From Thermatribacter sp048814795 (GTDB taxonomy: Bacteria > Atribacterota > Atribacteria > Atribacterales > Thermatribacteraceae), in assembly GCA_048814795.1 (NCBI GenBank), contig CP184673.1, forward strand, positions 248,001 through 312,000: DNA of 64,000 nt, given 5' to 3'. The stretch's first letter is position 1. Each line of letters starts with the position of its first letter. The notes below the pieces were generated by a model. That model was not told the origin of the DNA, ran no database searches, and was given only the letters and a program-made list of their open reading frames with translations. Positions 49,504-58,756 of the stretch are shown here, in pieces. Made by a program: the position numbers and the translations under genes.

Positions 49504-50343
49504 ATGATAGACGTTCTTTTCTACGGGCTTACTGTTGGTAGCATCTTATACATGGTATCAGTTGGTCTATCTTTAACCTTCGGAATTATGAAAATAGTAA
49601 ACTTCTCACATGCTTTAGTTTACACGATAGGACCTTACATTCTAATAACTTACCTCTCAAAAGTCCATGGTTCATATGTTGTCGGATCAATATCAGGCCT
49701 CCTTGTTGTTATACCTGTAAGCTATCTTGTTGAAAGATTTTTGATAAGAAAGCTTTATGGTACAGCTATAGATTTAGCTATTATAGCGACCTATGCAGTA
49801 TTGCTCATTGGAATAGACGTCATTAAGTTTATTTGGGGCGCTACGCCTATTCCCTTGAGCGATCCTTTAAACCTACGCATAGGTTTTCTATTTTCCTCTC
49901 TTCCGGTTTACAGAATCTTAGTGGTTGCATTTTCGGTAATCACGCATATTTTCCTGCTCCTTTTTTTCAACAATACTATGATAGGGAAAATAGTCACAGC
50001 TGGACTCGAAGATGAAGATGGAGTAAAAAGTCTTGGTATTAACATTGGAACCTATTATTCCATAGTATTCGTTATGGGAAGTTGTTTAGCAGCACTTGGA
50101 GGTATTTTATACTCTCCAATCACAGCGGTACATCCATACATGGGACTGTCCATCTTGCTTTTAAGTTTTGCAGTTGTAATGGTTGGTGGCATGGGCAGTA
50201 TAAAAGGTACTTTTTATTCTGCTATTTTAATAGGTCTGATAATGTCTTTCGTTGGCAGACTTTGGGGACCCCTTGCAGAAACAATACCCTTTATAATAAT
50301 GGCTATTGTAATTATGATAAGAAAAAAACCTGTTGACGTTTAG
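49504..50343 (+). CDS. Branched-chain-type ABC transporter permease (LivH-like)
   Basis: 279 aa, eight helices: DVLFYGLTVGSILYMVSVGLSLTFGIMKIVNFSHA is diagnostic of LivH, and GLEDEDGVKSLGINIGTYYSIVF contains the ATPase-contact loop. Last gene of the operon; 6 nt after LivM. The following 250 nt (50344-50590) show no gene and no clear terminator. Confidence 0.93.
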   Translation: MIDVLFYGLTVGSILYMVSVGLSLTFGIMKIVNFSHALVYTIGPYILITYLSKVHGSYVVGSISGLLVVIPVSYLVERFLIRKLYGTAIDLAIIATYAVLLIGIDVIKFIWGATPIPLSDPLNLRIGFLFSSLPVYRILVVAFSVITHIFLLLFFNNTMIGKIVTAGLEDEDGVKSLGINIGTYYSIVFVMGSCLAALGGILYSPITAVHPYMGLSILLLSFAVVMVGGMGSIKGTFYSAILIGLIMSFVGRLWGPLAETIPFIIMAIVIMIRKKPVDV

Positions 50344-50601
50344 TAAAAAGTATTTTCGAGTATTAGGTTACCTGTTTCTCTTAAAAAGCACTATCGACTT
50401 TGCCATATTAGACCTCCATTGTACTTGACGTATTCAAAATTAAAAATGCCTTATACCTCAAGAGCAATAGCGAAAGTCTTTCTTTTAGCCAACCTTCAAA
50501 ACAAAGTTCTGCTAAAATAAAATTACAAAAATTTTCCAATACCAAACGACCCTGCATAATCAATCCATGACGGATGATTTGCGGTAGTCAAGGAGGAAAC
50601 G

Positions 50602-51870
50602 GTGGTTATTTCAACCGGAAGAAACATTTACGAAGAAATATGGTTTTCACTTTTTGAGGCTCCCAAAATAGACACCCATGAACATTTACTCCCCCAGCAA
50701 ACCTTTCTCCAAAGCGCAGATATTCTCTTTGAAATATTAAACAAAAGCTATCTTCCCTGGACATGCTTTGGAGCCCGAGACCTCGGGGAATTAAGCTGGG
50801 ATAAGAGGCTGCTCATTGAAAAAATGCAGGATATTCCAGCAAGTTCTTCCCTCAAATACCTCCAACGTGGTTTTCAATTCATGTACGGCTTTTCTGGAAG
50901 TCTCCTCCACAACGAGCACTGGCAAGAACTGGAGAGCAAAATTAGAAAAGCTTACTCAGAAAATAATATGGTTAAAAAATGGCTGCAAGAAAAGCTCCGG
51001 GTTAAAAAAATCGTTCTGGATCGTTACTGGGTGGTAAATGATTTCGATCTTGAGGAAAGCATCTTCTCACCGGTTCTGCGGATTGATCCTTACCTTTACG
51101 GGTTTTCTGCTCATGCTAAAGACCACGACGGCAAAAATCCCTATTCTTCCGAGGTAAGGAAGGGGAAAGAAATTATAACTTTCGAGAATTATTTGGCCCT
51201 GATTGATCAGCGGATAGAAAAAGCCTTAAAAGAAGGTGTTGTAGCGATAAAATGTGCTATCGCCTACGATCGGAATCTTGACTTCAATCTCACAACCCCC
51301 GAGAAAGCTCGAAAAGCTTTGGAAACAGAGGATGGCAAGGAAACTCCCCAAGAAATCTTTGACTTTCAGAACTTTATTTTTCATTATTTCTTGCAAAAAG
51401 CCGCGGAATACGATCTCCCCATCCAGATTCATACTGGTCCTGGAAAGGCCTTTCAAGGAGCTCCCCAACGTCTGGGACCTATCATGGAAAAATATACTTC
51501 TTTAAAAATCTCCTTTTTGCACGGAGGATTTCCCTGGATAGGCGAGCCGGGAGCAATGGCTTATTTTTACCCCAATCTTTACCTCGACTACACGTGGCTA
51601 CCAGTTCTTTCCCCCACCTTCTCAGACCTGACCCTCACTCAATGGTTGGAGGTTACCGGCGGATCTCGAATCATGATGGGAGGCGATTCCTGGAACACAG
51701 AGGGAGCAGTTGGCTCCCTTCTTTTTAACCTGGATTCTCTAACCCGCGTCCTCACAAAAATGATCGTCAAGAACTATTTAAGCAAGGCTGAAGCTTTACA
51801 AATAGGAAAAAGAATTCTATGGGAAAATCCCTTAAAATTCTTTGGAAAGCGACTAAAAGCGAAAACTTAA
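50602..51870 (+). CDS. Amidohydrolase-superfamily metal-dependent hydrolase or isomerase
   Basis: 422 aa. Metal-site motifs of the amidohydrolase TIM barrel: DTHEHLLPQ (His-x-His), GVVAIKCAIAYDR (possible Lys ligand), PIQIHTGPG (His), SFLHGGFPW (His) and MMGGDSW (Asp). The general layout (long N-terminus, DTHEHL) resembles the amidohydrolase-2/uronate isomerase-like group; substrate not assigned. GTG start with AAGGAGG upstream. Followed 74 nt later by a URO-D-like gene; the pair recalls sugar-acid or one-carbon catabolic loci. Confidence 0.82.
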   Translation: MVISTGRNIYEEIWFSLFEAPKIDTHEHLLPQQTFLQSADILFEILNKSYLPWTCFGARDLGELSWDKRLLIEKMQDIPASSSLKYLQRGFQFMYGFSGSLLHNEHWQELESKIRKAYSENNMVKKWLQEKLRVKKIVLDRYWVVNDFDLEESIFSPVLRIDPYLYGFSAHAKDHDGKNPYSSEVRKGKEIITFENYLALIDQRIEKALKEGVVAIKCAIAYDRNLDFNLTTPEKARKALETEDGKETPQEIFDFQNFIFHYFLQKAAEYDLPIQIHTGPGKAFQGAPQRLGPIMEKYTSLKISFLHGGFPWIGEPGAMAYFYPNLYLDYTWLPVLSPTFSDLTLTQWLEVTGGSRIMMGGDSWNTEGAVGSLLFNLDSLTRVLTKMIVKNYLSKAEALQIGKRILWENPLKFFGKRLKAKT

Positions 51871-51887
51871 CAAGTGCTTCGGTTTTT

Positions 51888-51903
51888 TTAACAAATCTGT
51901 TAA
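51888..51903. promoter_or_regulatory. Inverted repeat TTAACA-N4-TGTTAA between two genes
   Basis: 16-bp inverted repeat lying 18 nt after the amidohydrolase stop and 41 nt before the next start. It could be an operator or a weak hairpin; half-sites resemble but do not equal the LacI-type sites at 40814 and 40985. Confidence 0.4.
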
Positions 51904-51944
51904 ACATGATGAACAAGGAACATATAAAGAGGGGGGTTAAGGGC

Positions 51945-53000
51945 ATGACCCGCAAAGAGAGAGTGCAAAAAGCCATCCAGAGGAAAAGAGAAGAGCTGGA
52001 CCGTCTACCTCACCAGATAGACTTTACCTGGAGGATGAAACAGAAAGTTTCCGAAGCTATAGGGATAAGCGAAGAAGAGCTGCCCTTTTCTCTGGAAAAT
52101 CACATTTTCTATATAGATACCCACCAGAAAGTCAACAAAAACGAGGAAAAAGGCGTAGATTACGATGTATTTGGTGTTGGATGGGACATCGTGCGTTCCG
52201 AAGGATACCTACCCGTAGAACACCCTCTTGATAGTTGGGACAAAGCAAAAACTTATAAATTTCCTGAGCCAGATTCGCCAGTCCTCTATCGCGATGCAAA
52301 AAATATTGAACAAGCCCAAAAAGAAGAAATGTTTATCCTGGGTTGCCAAGGATGGTTGCTGTTTGAAAGAGCCTGGCTCCTGAGGGGTTTCGAAAACTTC
52401 ATGATGGACCTAGTAGACAATACGGATAAAGCGGAAAAACTTCTGGATGAGATTACCGAATACCAGATAGAAGTTACCAAAAATCTTATCAAGCTTGGCG
52501 TCGATGGAATTTATACTGGAGATGACTATGGAACCCAGAGAGGACTTTTAATCTCAAGAGAAACCTGGCAAGCTCTGATTAAACCCCGCTTTGCAAAAAT
52601 ATGGAAAGTAGCCAAAGACGAAGGATTGCCAGTTTTCCACCATTCCTGCGGTAACGTACTGGAAATATTAGAAGACATGATTGAAATAGGCCTTGACGTT
52701 CTGTTGCCCGTGCAACCTCAGGCAATGGATATAAACTTGCTGCAGGAACGCTTTGGAGAACGACTTTCCTTCATGGGTGGAGTTAGCACCCAAAAAACTC
52801 TTCCCTTCGGAAGCCCGGAAGAAGTCAAACAAGAAGTAAAAACCTGCATAGAGGTTCTCGGGAAAAGAGGTGGCTACATTATTGCTGCTTCTCACGAAAT
52901 AAGCTCTGACTGCTCCATCGAAAACCTGAGAGCTTTCCTTGAAGCTATACGCGATGTAAACGGAAGCGAAATACCACTTCTAGAAAGATTAAGCTCTTAA
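51945..53000 (+). CDS. URO-D/methyltransferase-like family protein, second copy
   Basis: 351 aa. N-terminus MTRKERVQKAIQRKREELDRLP and the core VFHHSCGNVLEILEDMIEIGLDVLLPVQPQAMD belong to the same family as the protein at 42402. It retains His-x-Cys but where that paralogue has GGGC this one has GGVSTQK, so one predicted zinc ligand is absent. The ATG at 51945 follows AGAGGGGGG; the longer opening from 51819 overlaps the amidohydrolase. Reaction unknown. Confidence 0.85.
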   Translation: MTRKERVQKAIQRKREELDRLPHQIDFTWRMKQKVSEAIGISEEELPFSLENHIFYIDTHQKVNKNEEKGVDYDVFGVGWDIVRSEGYLPVEHPLDSWDKAKTYKFPEPDSPVLYRDAKNIEQAQKEEMFILGCQGWLLFERAWLLRGFENFMMDLVDNTDKAEKLLDEITEYQIEVTKNLIKLGVDGIYTGDDYGTQRGLLISRETWQALIKPRFAKIWKVAKDEGLPVFHHSCGNVLEILEDMIEIGLDVLLPVQPQAMDINLLQERFGERLSFMGGVSTQKTLPFGSPEEVKQEVKTCIEVLGKRGGYIIAASHEISSDCSIENLRAFLEAIRDVNGSEIPLLERLSS

Positions 53001-53073
53001 AAGTTTTTTTCAACAAAAACCGTGGGAAAAGCGTCCCATCTATTATTCTATTCCAGAATTGTGAAAACTCGCA

Positions 53074-55407
53074 TCAAATTCGACTTTGAGCAAAAATTAT
53101 ACAAAAATCGAAGTGCGAGCTATCCTTAAAAAAGGCTCTCAGGGTGTTGCTTTTCCACAGCCAGCGGACTGAAGGTTCTGCATGTACTTTCAATGGTCTG
53201 TCAACATCATAGAAACTCAAAATCCAGTTTCTGCTTTGAGGGGCTTGAAGATGAATAACCCATTTTTCGTCAGTACTATGAACTTTGAGTAAAGCAAACA
53301 TGTTTTCGGCAATGGGAATTTTTTGTTCCAAAGGGGGACCACCAAAAACATCAAGCGATAGGGTACTCCAAAGTTCCTCAGAACGCCAGATAGGATTTCT
53401 AACTTGAGGTATCACCGAATTTTCTCGAACAAAAACCGGCACCTCATCAAGAGGAACCCGTCTCTTTAACCAGCGAGGACCAACAATTACCTCGTTGTTC
53501 CAAAAGTTGAGCCACTTACCGCCTGGAAGATAAATGTTCACCTCGTTCTCCGGACTTAGAACCGGGCTAACCAGAAAAGATTCTCCTAAAAAGTATTCCC
53601 ACCATATCCAGAAGGTAGTGGGGTCCTCAGGACATTCCCAGAAAAGAGGACGCAAAAAGAGACTCCCTTCTTCCCCCACCCTCATTGCTTCTCTCCATAA
53701 ATAGGGAAGCAAACGGTAACGAAGTCGTACGAACTTACGAGCAATTTCACAGGTATGCCGATCAAACTTCCAGGGAAGTCTGGTGGTCGTTCCGTGCAAC
53801 CTAATATGAGAACAAAATACAGCAAACTGCAACCACCGTATAAAAAGCAAAGGATCAGGGCTACCCATAAAACCACCTACATCATGACTCCAGAAAGGTA
53901 CTCCAGAAACACTCAGACTCAATTCTCCCCGAAGGGTTGCCGCCATACTATCAAAATTGCAAAGAGGGTCTCCCGACCAGCAGAGTGGATACCTCTGCAT
54001 GCCAGAAAATCCTGACCTCCCCCAAACAATAGGTTCCCTGTAATACTCGGAAAGCACCTCATACACCGTCCGGTTATACCAGAGCGGATAGAGATTATGC
54101 ATTTCCTTACCGGTTTTTCCATTGTGGAAGAAGCTATCTTCAGGGATTTCCTCTCCAAAATCAGTCTTAAAGGTAGAAACGCCCATTTCAATGAGCCGCC
54201 GGTGCTTTTCTTTGTACCATTCTCTTGCTTTCGGATTCGAGAAATCTACAATCCCAGCGGGACTATATCTCTCTTTGTTTTTCCTGGCTTCAGGCTTAAT
54301 TCCCCGAAAGGCAAGGGGAGCGATATAGGAATTGCCCACTTTGTCTTTGATCAGATAACCCCTGGCTTGTGCCTCTTTGAAGATCTTTGTGTTGACATCA
54401 AGGTAGGGGTGTTCCCAAAGACACACTTTCATTCCGTGTTCATGAACCCTCCTGAGAAAATTTTTGGGGTCAGGGAAATATTCAGGATCCCACTGAAAAG
54501 AACAATAGCCGCTTTCCCCCATCCAGAAAGGATCCAAATGTAGCACATCTAAAGGGAATCCCTGTTTTTGAGCTTCCTGAAGCACTTCAAGAATACGCTC
54601 CGCATCCATGATATCCCCGGAACGGTGATCCCCAAAAACTGATACCCACAAACCCAAACTCCACAAAGGAACCGAACTGGGCCAGCCGGTCAACCTGAAG
54701 TATTGCTTTAAGATATCCGAGAAAGAAACACCCCGAATGCAAAAGAAATCCAGGACAGGCTCATACACAGTAAAAAAGTAGCTGAAATTAGAACTTTTCC
54801 CCAGGTCAAAAACAACCCTGGAAGTGGTATTGGCAAAAATTGCATATTTCCTGGAACTCAATAAAAAGGGAATATTTTTGTAGCTTTTTTCGCTACCTGC
54901 TCCATAGGCATTGCGATTCCAGCAGGTGATTACCTGCCCTCTTTTGTTCCAGTCGGTAAATTTCTCCCCCAGTCCAAAAAAATGCTCATCAGGAAAAAGG
55001 TGCCAGGAGATTACTTGCAAAGCCTCTTGAGCGTCAAACCCGCAGCCCGGAGATAGATTTTTCCCGGAAGCGTCCGGATCCTGACTTTTCGTTTCAGTAA
55101 TTATTTTGGAAGAGGCAGCATCCCTAACGCGAATTGCAAAGGGCTCAATCTGGACTTCTAAAACGCTGATCTCGTCCTCAACATAAACAACCTCTCCATC
55201 ACAATAGCCTTTTGTTTCGACAAAGTCCGGAACTGTCTCTAAACAGGAATTTGGACTCTCTCCTCCAACAACAACCCGAAAAGAACCGGGAAAAACAAAA
55301 CCAACGCTAAAAGGAAAACTTACACCACCTTCACTCTGGAGCTCAGCTCTTAAAACCCCTGATGAAAAATCAATGTTTTTCAGAACCGCCCATTTTTCCA
55401 CCTGCAT
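53074..55407 (-). CDS. Glycoside hydrolase family 31, probable alpha-xylosidase
   Basis: 777-aa GH31 enzyme. N-terminal beta domain (FFGLGEKFTDWNKRGQ), catalytic barrel with LDVLHLDPFWMG, nucleophile Asp in FKTDFGEEIPED (about residue 416) and acid/base Asp in CWSGDPLCNFDSM. KTDFGE(R/E)IP plus the HNLYPLWYN neighbourhood are like E. coli YicI, an alpha-xylosidase. No signal peptide, so it acts on imported alpha-xylosides such as isoprimeverose-type units. Last gene of the minus-strand transporter operon. Confidence 0.92.
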   Translation of the reverse strand: MQVEKWAVLKNIDFSSGVLRAELQSEGGVSFPFSVGFVFPGSFRVVVGGESPNSCLETVPDFVETKGYCDGEVVYVEDEISVLEVQIEPFAIRVRDAASSKIITETKSQDPDASGKNLSPGCGFDAQEALQVISWHLFPDEHFFGLGEKFTDWNKRGQVITCWNRNAYGAGSEKSYKNIPFLLSSRKYAIFANTTSRVVFDLGKSSNFSYFFTVYEPVLDFFCIRGVSFSDILKQYFRLTGWPSSVPLWSLGLWVSVFGDHRSGDIMDAERILEVLQEAQKQGFPLDVLHLDPFWMGESGYCSFQWDPEYFPDPKNFLRRVHEHGMKVCLWEHPYLDVNTKIFKEAQARGYLIKDKVGNSYIAPLAFRGIKPEARKNKERYSPAGIVDFSNPKAREWYKEKHRRLIEMGVSTFKTDFGEEIPEDSFFHNGKTGKEMHNLYPLWYNRTVYEVLSEYYREPIVWGRSGFSGMQRYPLCWSGDPLCNFDSMAATLRGELSLSVSGVPFWSHDVGGFMGSPDPLLFIRWLQFAVFCSHIRLHGTTTRLPWKFDRHTCEIARKFVRLRYRLLPYLWREAMRVGEEGSLFLRPLFWECPEDPTTFWIWWEYFLGESFLVSPVLSPENEVNIYLPGGKWLNFWNNEVIVGPRWLKRRVPLDEVPVFVRENSVIPQVRNPIWRSEELWSTLSLDVFGGPPLEQKIPIAENMFALLKVHSTDEKWVIHLQAPQSRNWILSFYDVDRPLKVHAEPSVRWLWKSNTLRAFFKDSSHFDFCIIFAQSRI

Positions 55408-55416
55408 CTTCGCTTT

Positions 55417-56244
55417 TCACCCTTTTACTGCACCAGCAGTTATTCCTCCCACAATGTACCTCTCCAGCACCAGGAAAAGAAGGATAACCGGAAGCGTTAT
55501 TATCATAGAAGCAGCCATGATGATGTCCCAGGGTTGATGGTAACCTGAAAAGAGATGGTTCAATCCTATGGGTAGAGTAAACTTCTCTTGACTGTTCAAA
55601 AACACCATCGCAAAAAGAAATTCATTCCAGGCAATCATAAAAGTATAAAGTATTACTACCGTGAGAGCAGGGGTAGCCAGGGGGAGAATTACTTTAATTA
55701 CTACTTGAGGTCTACTACATCCATCAACTAAGGCTGCTTCCTCAATATCTCGAGGAATGGTGGTGAGATAAGAAGCAAGCATGTAAATGCCCACTGGAAG
55801 AGTTTGGCTGAGGTAAGCAATAAGCAGGCCGTTCAGGTTATCTTGAAGCCTTATTCCGGAAACAATGAGATAAAGGGGAATCACCAGTAAAACTGGCGGG
55901 AGAGTGTATACCAGAAGCACCAAGTTGGAAACCAGGCTTCTGCCAGGAAACCGAAGACGGGCAATAGCATAAGCTCCCGTAATGCTTATAACAAGAGTTA
56001 AAAACACGGTGAGCAAGGTGATATAGAGACTATTCAAAGCATAATTGATAAAACCGTAGCTGAAGAGAGCCTCAACGTAGGCATGGATACCCCAATTTTG
56101 GGGCCAAAAAACCGGGGGCCAGGCAAAAAGTTCCCCAAAGTTCTTCACTGAGGAAATGAGCATCCAGTAAAAGGGAAAAAGAACTACCAGAAGAAAAAGG
56201 ACCAGGGAAATCCAGGAACCAACGCTCAATCTTTTCTTTACCAT
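55417..56244 (-). CDS. ABC sugar importer permease (MalG type)
   Basis: 275 aa, helices beginning SLVLFLLVVLFPFYWMLISSV; EAA loop EEAALVDGCSRPQVVIKVILP; C-terminal YIVGGITAGAVKG. The ATG at 56244 overlaps the end of the MalF-type gene by 7 nt, indicating translational coupling; a longer opening from 56310 would overlap far more. The GH31 gene starts 9 nt after its stop. Confidence 0.92.
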   Translation of the reverse strand: MVKKRLSVGSWISLVLFLLVVLFPFYWMLISSVKNFGELFAWPPVFWPQNWGIHAYVEALFSYGFINYALNSLYITLLTVFLTLVISITGAYAIARLRFPGRSLVSNLVLLVYTLPPVLLVIPLYLIVSGIRLQDNLNGLLIAYLSQTLPVGIYMLASYLTTIPRDIEEAALVDGCSRPQVVIKVILPLATPALTVVILYTFMIAWNEFLFAMVFLNSQEKFTLPIGLNHLFSGYHQPWDIIMAASMIITLPVILLFLVLERYIVGGITAGAVKG

Positions 56245-57164
56245 CTGAGCACCCTTTTTATGTATATGGGAAGGGATATGATGAGTATCAGGAAAAGAAC
56301 CATCGAGCAAGCCGCACCTTCTCCCAAGTTCTGGACTTCAAAACCCAAATTGTAGACCATTATAGGGAGGGTCTTGGTTCCCGCAGCTCCACCAGTAAGA
56401 AGATAAATATCGTCAAACTTATTAAATGACCACATGAAACGAAGTAAAAATATTACACCCAGCGTGCTGCGCAACTCAGGAAGAATGATGTAAAAAAATT
56501 TTTGCACATTACTTGCACCCTCAACGTCTCCAACCTCAAAAAACTCTTGAGGTATAGCCTGAAGCCTGGCCAGAGTTAATAACATACAAAAAGGGAAATA
56601 TCTCCAGGCCTGGAAAGCGATTACTGCAATCAAGGCCAGCGGTCTTTCCGAAAGCCAAGCCCACCCCACATCAGTAACACCAAGGCTTATCAGAAAGTAA
56701 TTACCAACTCCATAGAGAGGGTTGAGAATCCAGCGCCAAACAAAAGCCAGCGCAATTACTGGAGCGACGTAAGGAAAAAGAAAAATACCTCGAACCAGGC
56801 CTCTCCCTCTAAAGCGCTGGTTAATGATCAACGCTGCCCACAAACCGAGCAGCATGGCAAAAAAAGAAGAGGTTACCGCATAGAAAACGTTAACCCACAG
56901 AGCCGGCAGAAATTCCTGATTCTGGAATACAGCCCAAAAATTCCCAAACCCAGCAAAGGGGTTGTTTTCTCCTATGGAAATTAAAGTCACCCGGTGAAAG
57001 CTTATCCAGATGTTGAAAATGAGGGGGTAAATAATGATCACCGCAATCACGAGGAGCGTAGGCAAGAGAAACTGAAAAGCAAGTATTTCTTCTTTTTTCC
57101 TCAAGGAATAACCCACAATCCCCCTCCTGTCCTCACTCGGTATAGTTGGAGGATAGCCGAACAT
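56238..57164 (-). CDS. ABC sugar importer permease (MalF/UgpA type)
   Basis: 308 aa; FQFLLPTLLVIAVIIIYPLIFNIWISF first helix, EAA loop region FEVGDVEGASNVQKFFYIILPEL, C-terminal IYIKRVLRW. The start ATG (57164) lies 8 nt after GGAGG; a TTG at 57179 is the site itself. Start and ribosome-binding site are enclosed in a 16-bp hairpin (see 57139-57186), so translation is likely restrained relative to the upstream binding protein. Confidence 0.92.
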   Translation of the reverse strand: MFGYPPTIPSEDRRGIVGYSLRKKEEILAFQFLLPTLLVIAVIIIYPLIFNIWISFHRVTLISIGENNPFAGFGNFWAVFQNQEFLPALWVNVFYAVTSSFFAMLLGLWAALIINQRFRGRGLVRGIFLFPYVAPVIALAFVWRWILNPLYGVGNYFLISLGVTDVGWAWLSERPLALIAVIAFQAWRYFPFCMLLTLARLQAIPQEFFEVGDVEGASNVQKFFYIILPELRSTLGVIFLLRFMWSFNKFDDIYLLTGGAAGTKTLPIMVYNLGFEVQNLGEGAACSMVLFLILIISLPIYIKRVLRW

Positions 57165-57186
57165 AACACCATCCTCCAACTATACC
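57139..57186 (-). promoter_or_regulatory. Hairpin sequestering the permease ribosome-binding site with ATG in its loop
   Basis: Perfect 16-bp inverted arms (57139-57154 and 57171-57186, GGTATAGTTGGAGGAT and its complement) flank a 16-nt loop. In the minus-strand mRNA the first arm contains GGAGG, the loop contains the start ATG, and the second arm is codons 4-9 of the permease gene. Confidence 0.85.
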
Positions 57187-57214
57187 CAAAATTCAAATTC
57201 GACAGGCTACCAGG

Positions 57215-58522
57215 TTACCCTTCTAATAGCTTAAGTATTTCCTTTTCCAGCCACTCCACAGCCCGGGAAGCGTCCCACTCACCACTGCGCACTTTATCAA
57301 CGGCTTTGGGGAATAAATAAAGGTTATAGATTTTTTCTATAACCGGGAAAGAAACACCTTCGAAGTAACCCCATCTTCGGAAAGAGTTAATTCCCTCCAG
57401 AAGGTTTTCAATCGCCTGTGGATCATACAATTTTAAAATTTCATGCTCTTTCCACTGGTCAATAGCACTCACCCGCACGGGGGCCTTTCCGTAAACCGCC
57501 ATAAACAACCAGCGCACATAACCATCGCTCATCAAAAATTCAGCCCATTGCTTGGTTTCAGGATTCGCTCCTTTCAAAATTGCCAGCGTGTACATTTCCC
57601 CGTAAGTACCGGAAAGTTTTGGACCATTAAGCTTGGCAACGATACCAGTTTTAGAAGGTAAGCCCTCGATCGGAGCCCACTCTCGGTCACGAACACCAGC
57701 AATGTCTCCTAAAAGATAAGAAGAGTAAACAGCTATGGCAACTCTATCGGTCAAATAGTACTGGTTGGTTTCACGCCAATCCAGGTATCCAGGAGGGCCG
57801 TATTCACGAATCATCATGGCATACCACTCAAGAGCTCCTTTCATTTCGGGAGAATTAACTACCACCTCTCCCTGGGGATTAAAAATTCTTGCTCCGTTGG
57901 AAAGGGCTATAAATTCGAAACCCTGCTGGGTAAAGAGTTTTTCGGGATGCGAACCCATGGCAATGCCAAAACGCTTGGGAGGAGTATTCAGAGCTTTTGC
58001 AGCTTTTTCAAGAGTTTCCCAGGTATCCGGCGCACCCAAGCCTGCCTGATCAAAAAGGTCCTTACGATAGTAAATCAGTTGAATCCAGGCATCAAGAGGT
58101 ATGGCGACGTATCCTTCGCCCTGCGGAGCACTGAGCAGACTCAGCGCTGCTGGGCTAAAAGTTTCTTCACCCAGTTTCTGAATTACTTCCGTAGTCATTG
58201 CAACATCCAGCAAACCTTCATTCGCATATCCTGACGCTGGGGCCAATCCCAGCTCAACAATATCTGGTGGATTACCTGCCGCTTTAGCTGCACCCAGCTT
58301 AGTGGGGATATCATTTTCTTCCACCGGAACAACGTTAATCTTTACATTCGGGTTTTTGTTCATGAATTCCTCAGCAAGCGCACGGATTACTTCCATGCGT
58401 TCTTTCTCGGTTTCCTGGGTCCAGAAGGTGACCTCTCCCGCAAACACTGCAAAAGAAAAACCCAACACCAAGGAAAAAGCAACCAAAACTAACACAAACC
58501 GGGGAAATCTGCGGTTAAACAA
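57215..58522 (-). CDS. ABC sugar importer extracellular solute-binding protein (family 1)
   Basis: 435 aa. Signal peptide with basic start (LFNRRFPRFVLVLVAFSLVL, cleavage near FAVFAGEV), then EVTFWTQETEKERMEVIRALAEEFMNKNP, the usual family-1 opening. Start TTG at 58522 lies 6 nt after AAGGAGGG; an ATG-like opening at 58540 precedes the site. First gene of the minus-strand operon with two permeases and a GH31 enzyme; no ATPase gene is included, so a shared MalK-type ATPase (for example from 1-10 kb) may energise it. Confidence 0.92.
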   Translation of the reverse strand: MFNRRFPRFVLVLVAFSLVLGFSFAVFAGEVTFWTQETEKERMEVIRALAEEFMNKNPNVKINVVPVEENDIPTKLGAAKAAGNPPDIVELGLAPASGYANEGLLDVAMTTEVIQKLGEETFSPAALSLLSAPQGEGYVAIPLDAWIQLIYYRKDLFDQAGLGAPDTWETLEKAAKALNTPPKRFGIAMGSHPEKLFTQQGFEFIALSNGARIFNPQGEVVVNSPEMKGALEWYAMMIREYGPPGYLDWRETNQYYLTDRVAIAVYSSYLLGDIAGVRDREWAPIEGLPSKTGIVAKLNGPKLSGTYGEMYTLAILKGANPETKQWAEFLMSDGYVRWLFMAVYGKAPVRVSAIDQWKEHEILKLYDPQAIENLLEGINSFRRWGYFEGVSFPVIEKIYNLYLFPKAVDKVRSGEWDASRAVEWLEKEILKLLEG

Positions 58523-58756
58523 ATTAATCCCTCCTTTCACTACAGGGAAACCCGCAATTACGATATATATTCCCTCAGATACCGAAAGTTTCTCAGCATT
58601 TCAAAGTTGTTTTCAAAACTTACAAAATCATTGCCTATGCGAAAATAAATTACACTTCCACATATCAAACACAACCTGTTTTTACTGATATCAAAATATT
58701 TGCAATAGAAATCCTGTAAAATGCTAAAAAGTATCCTGAGTCAGGAGGGGTTTACC

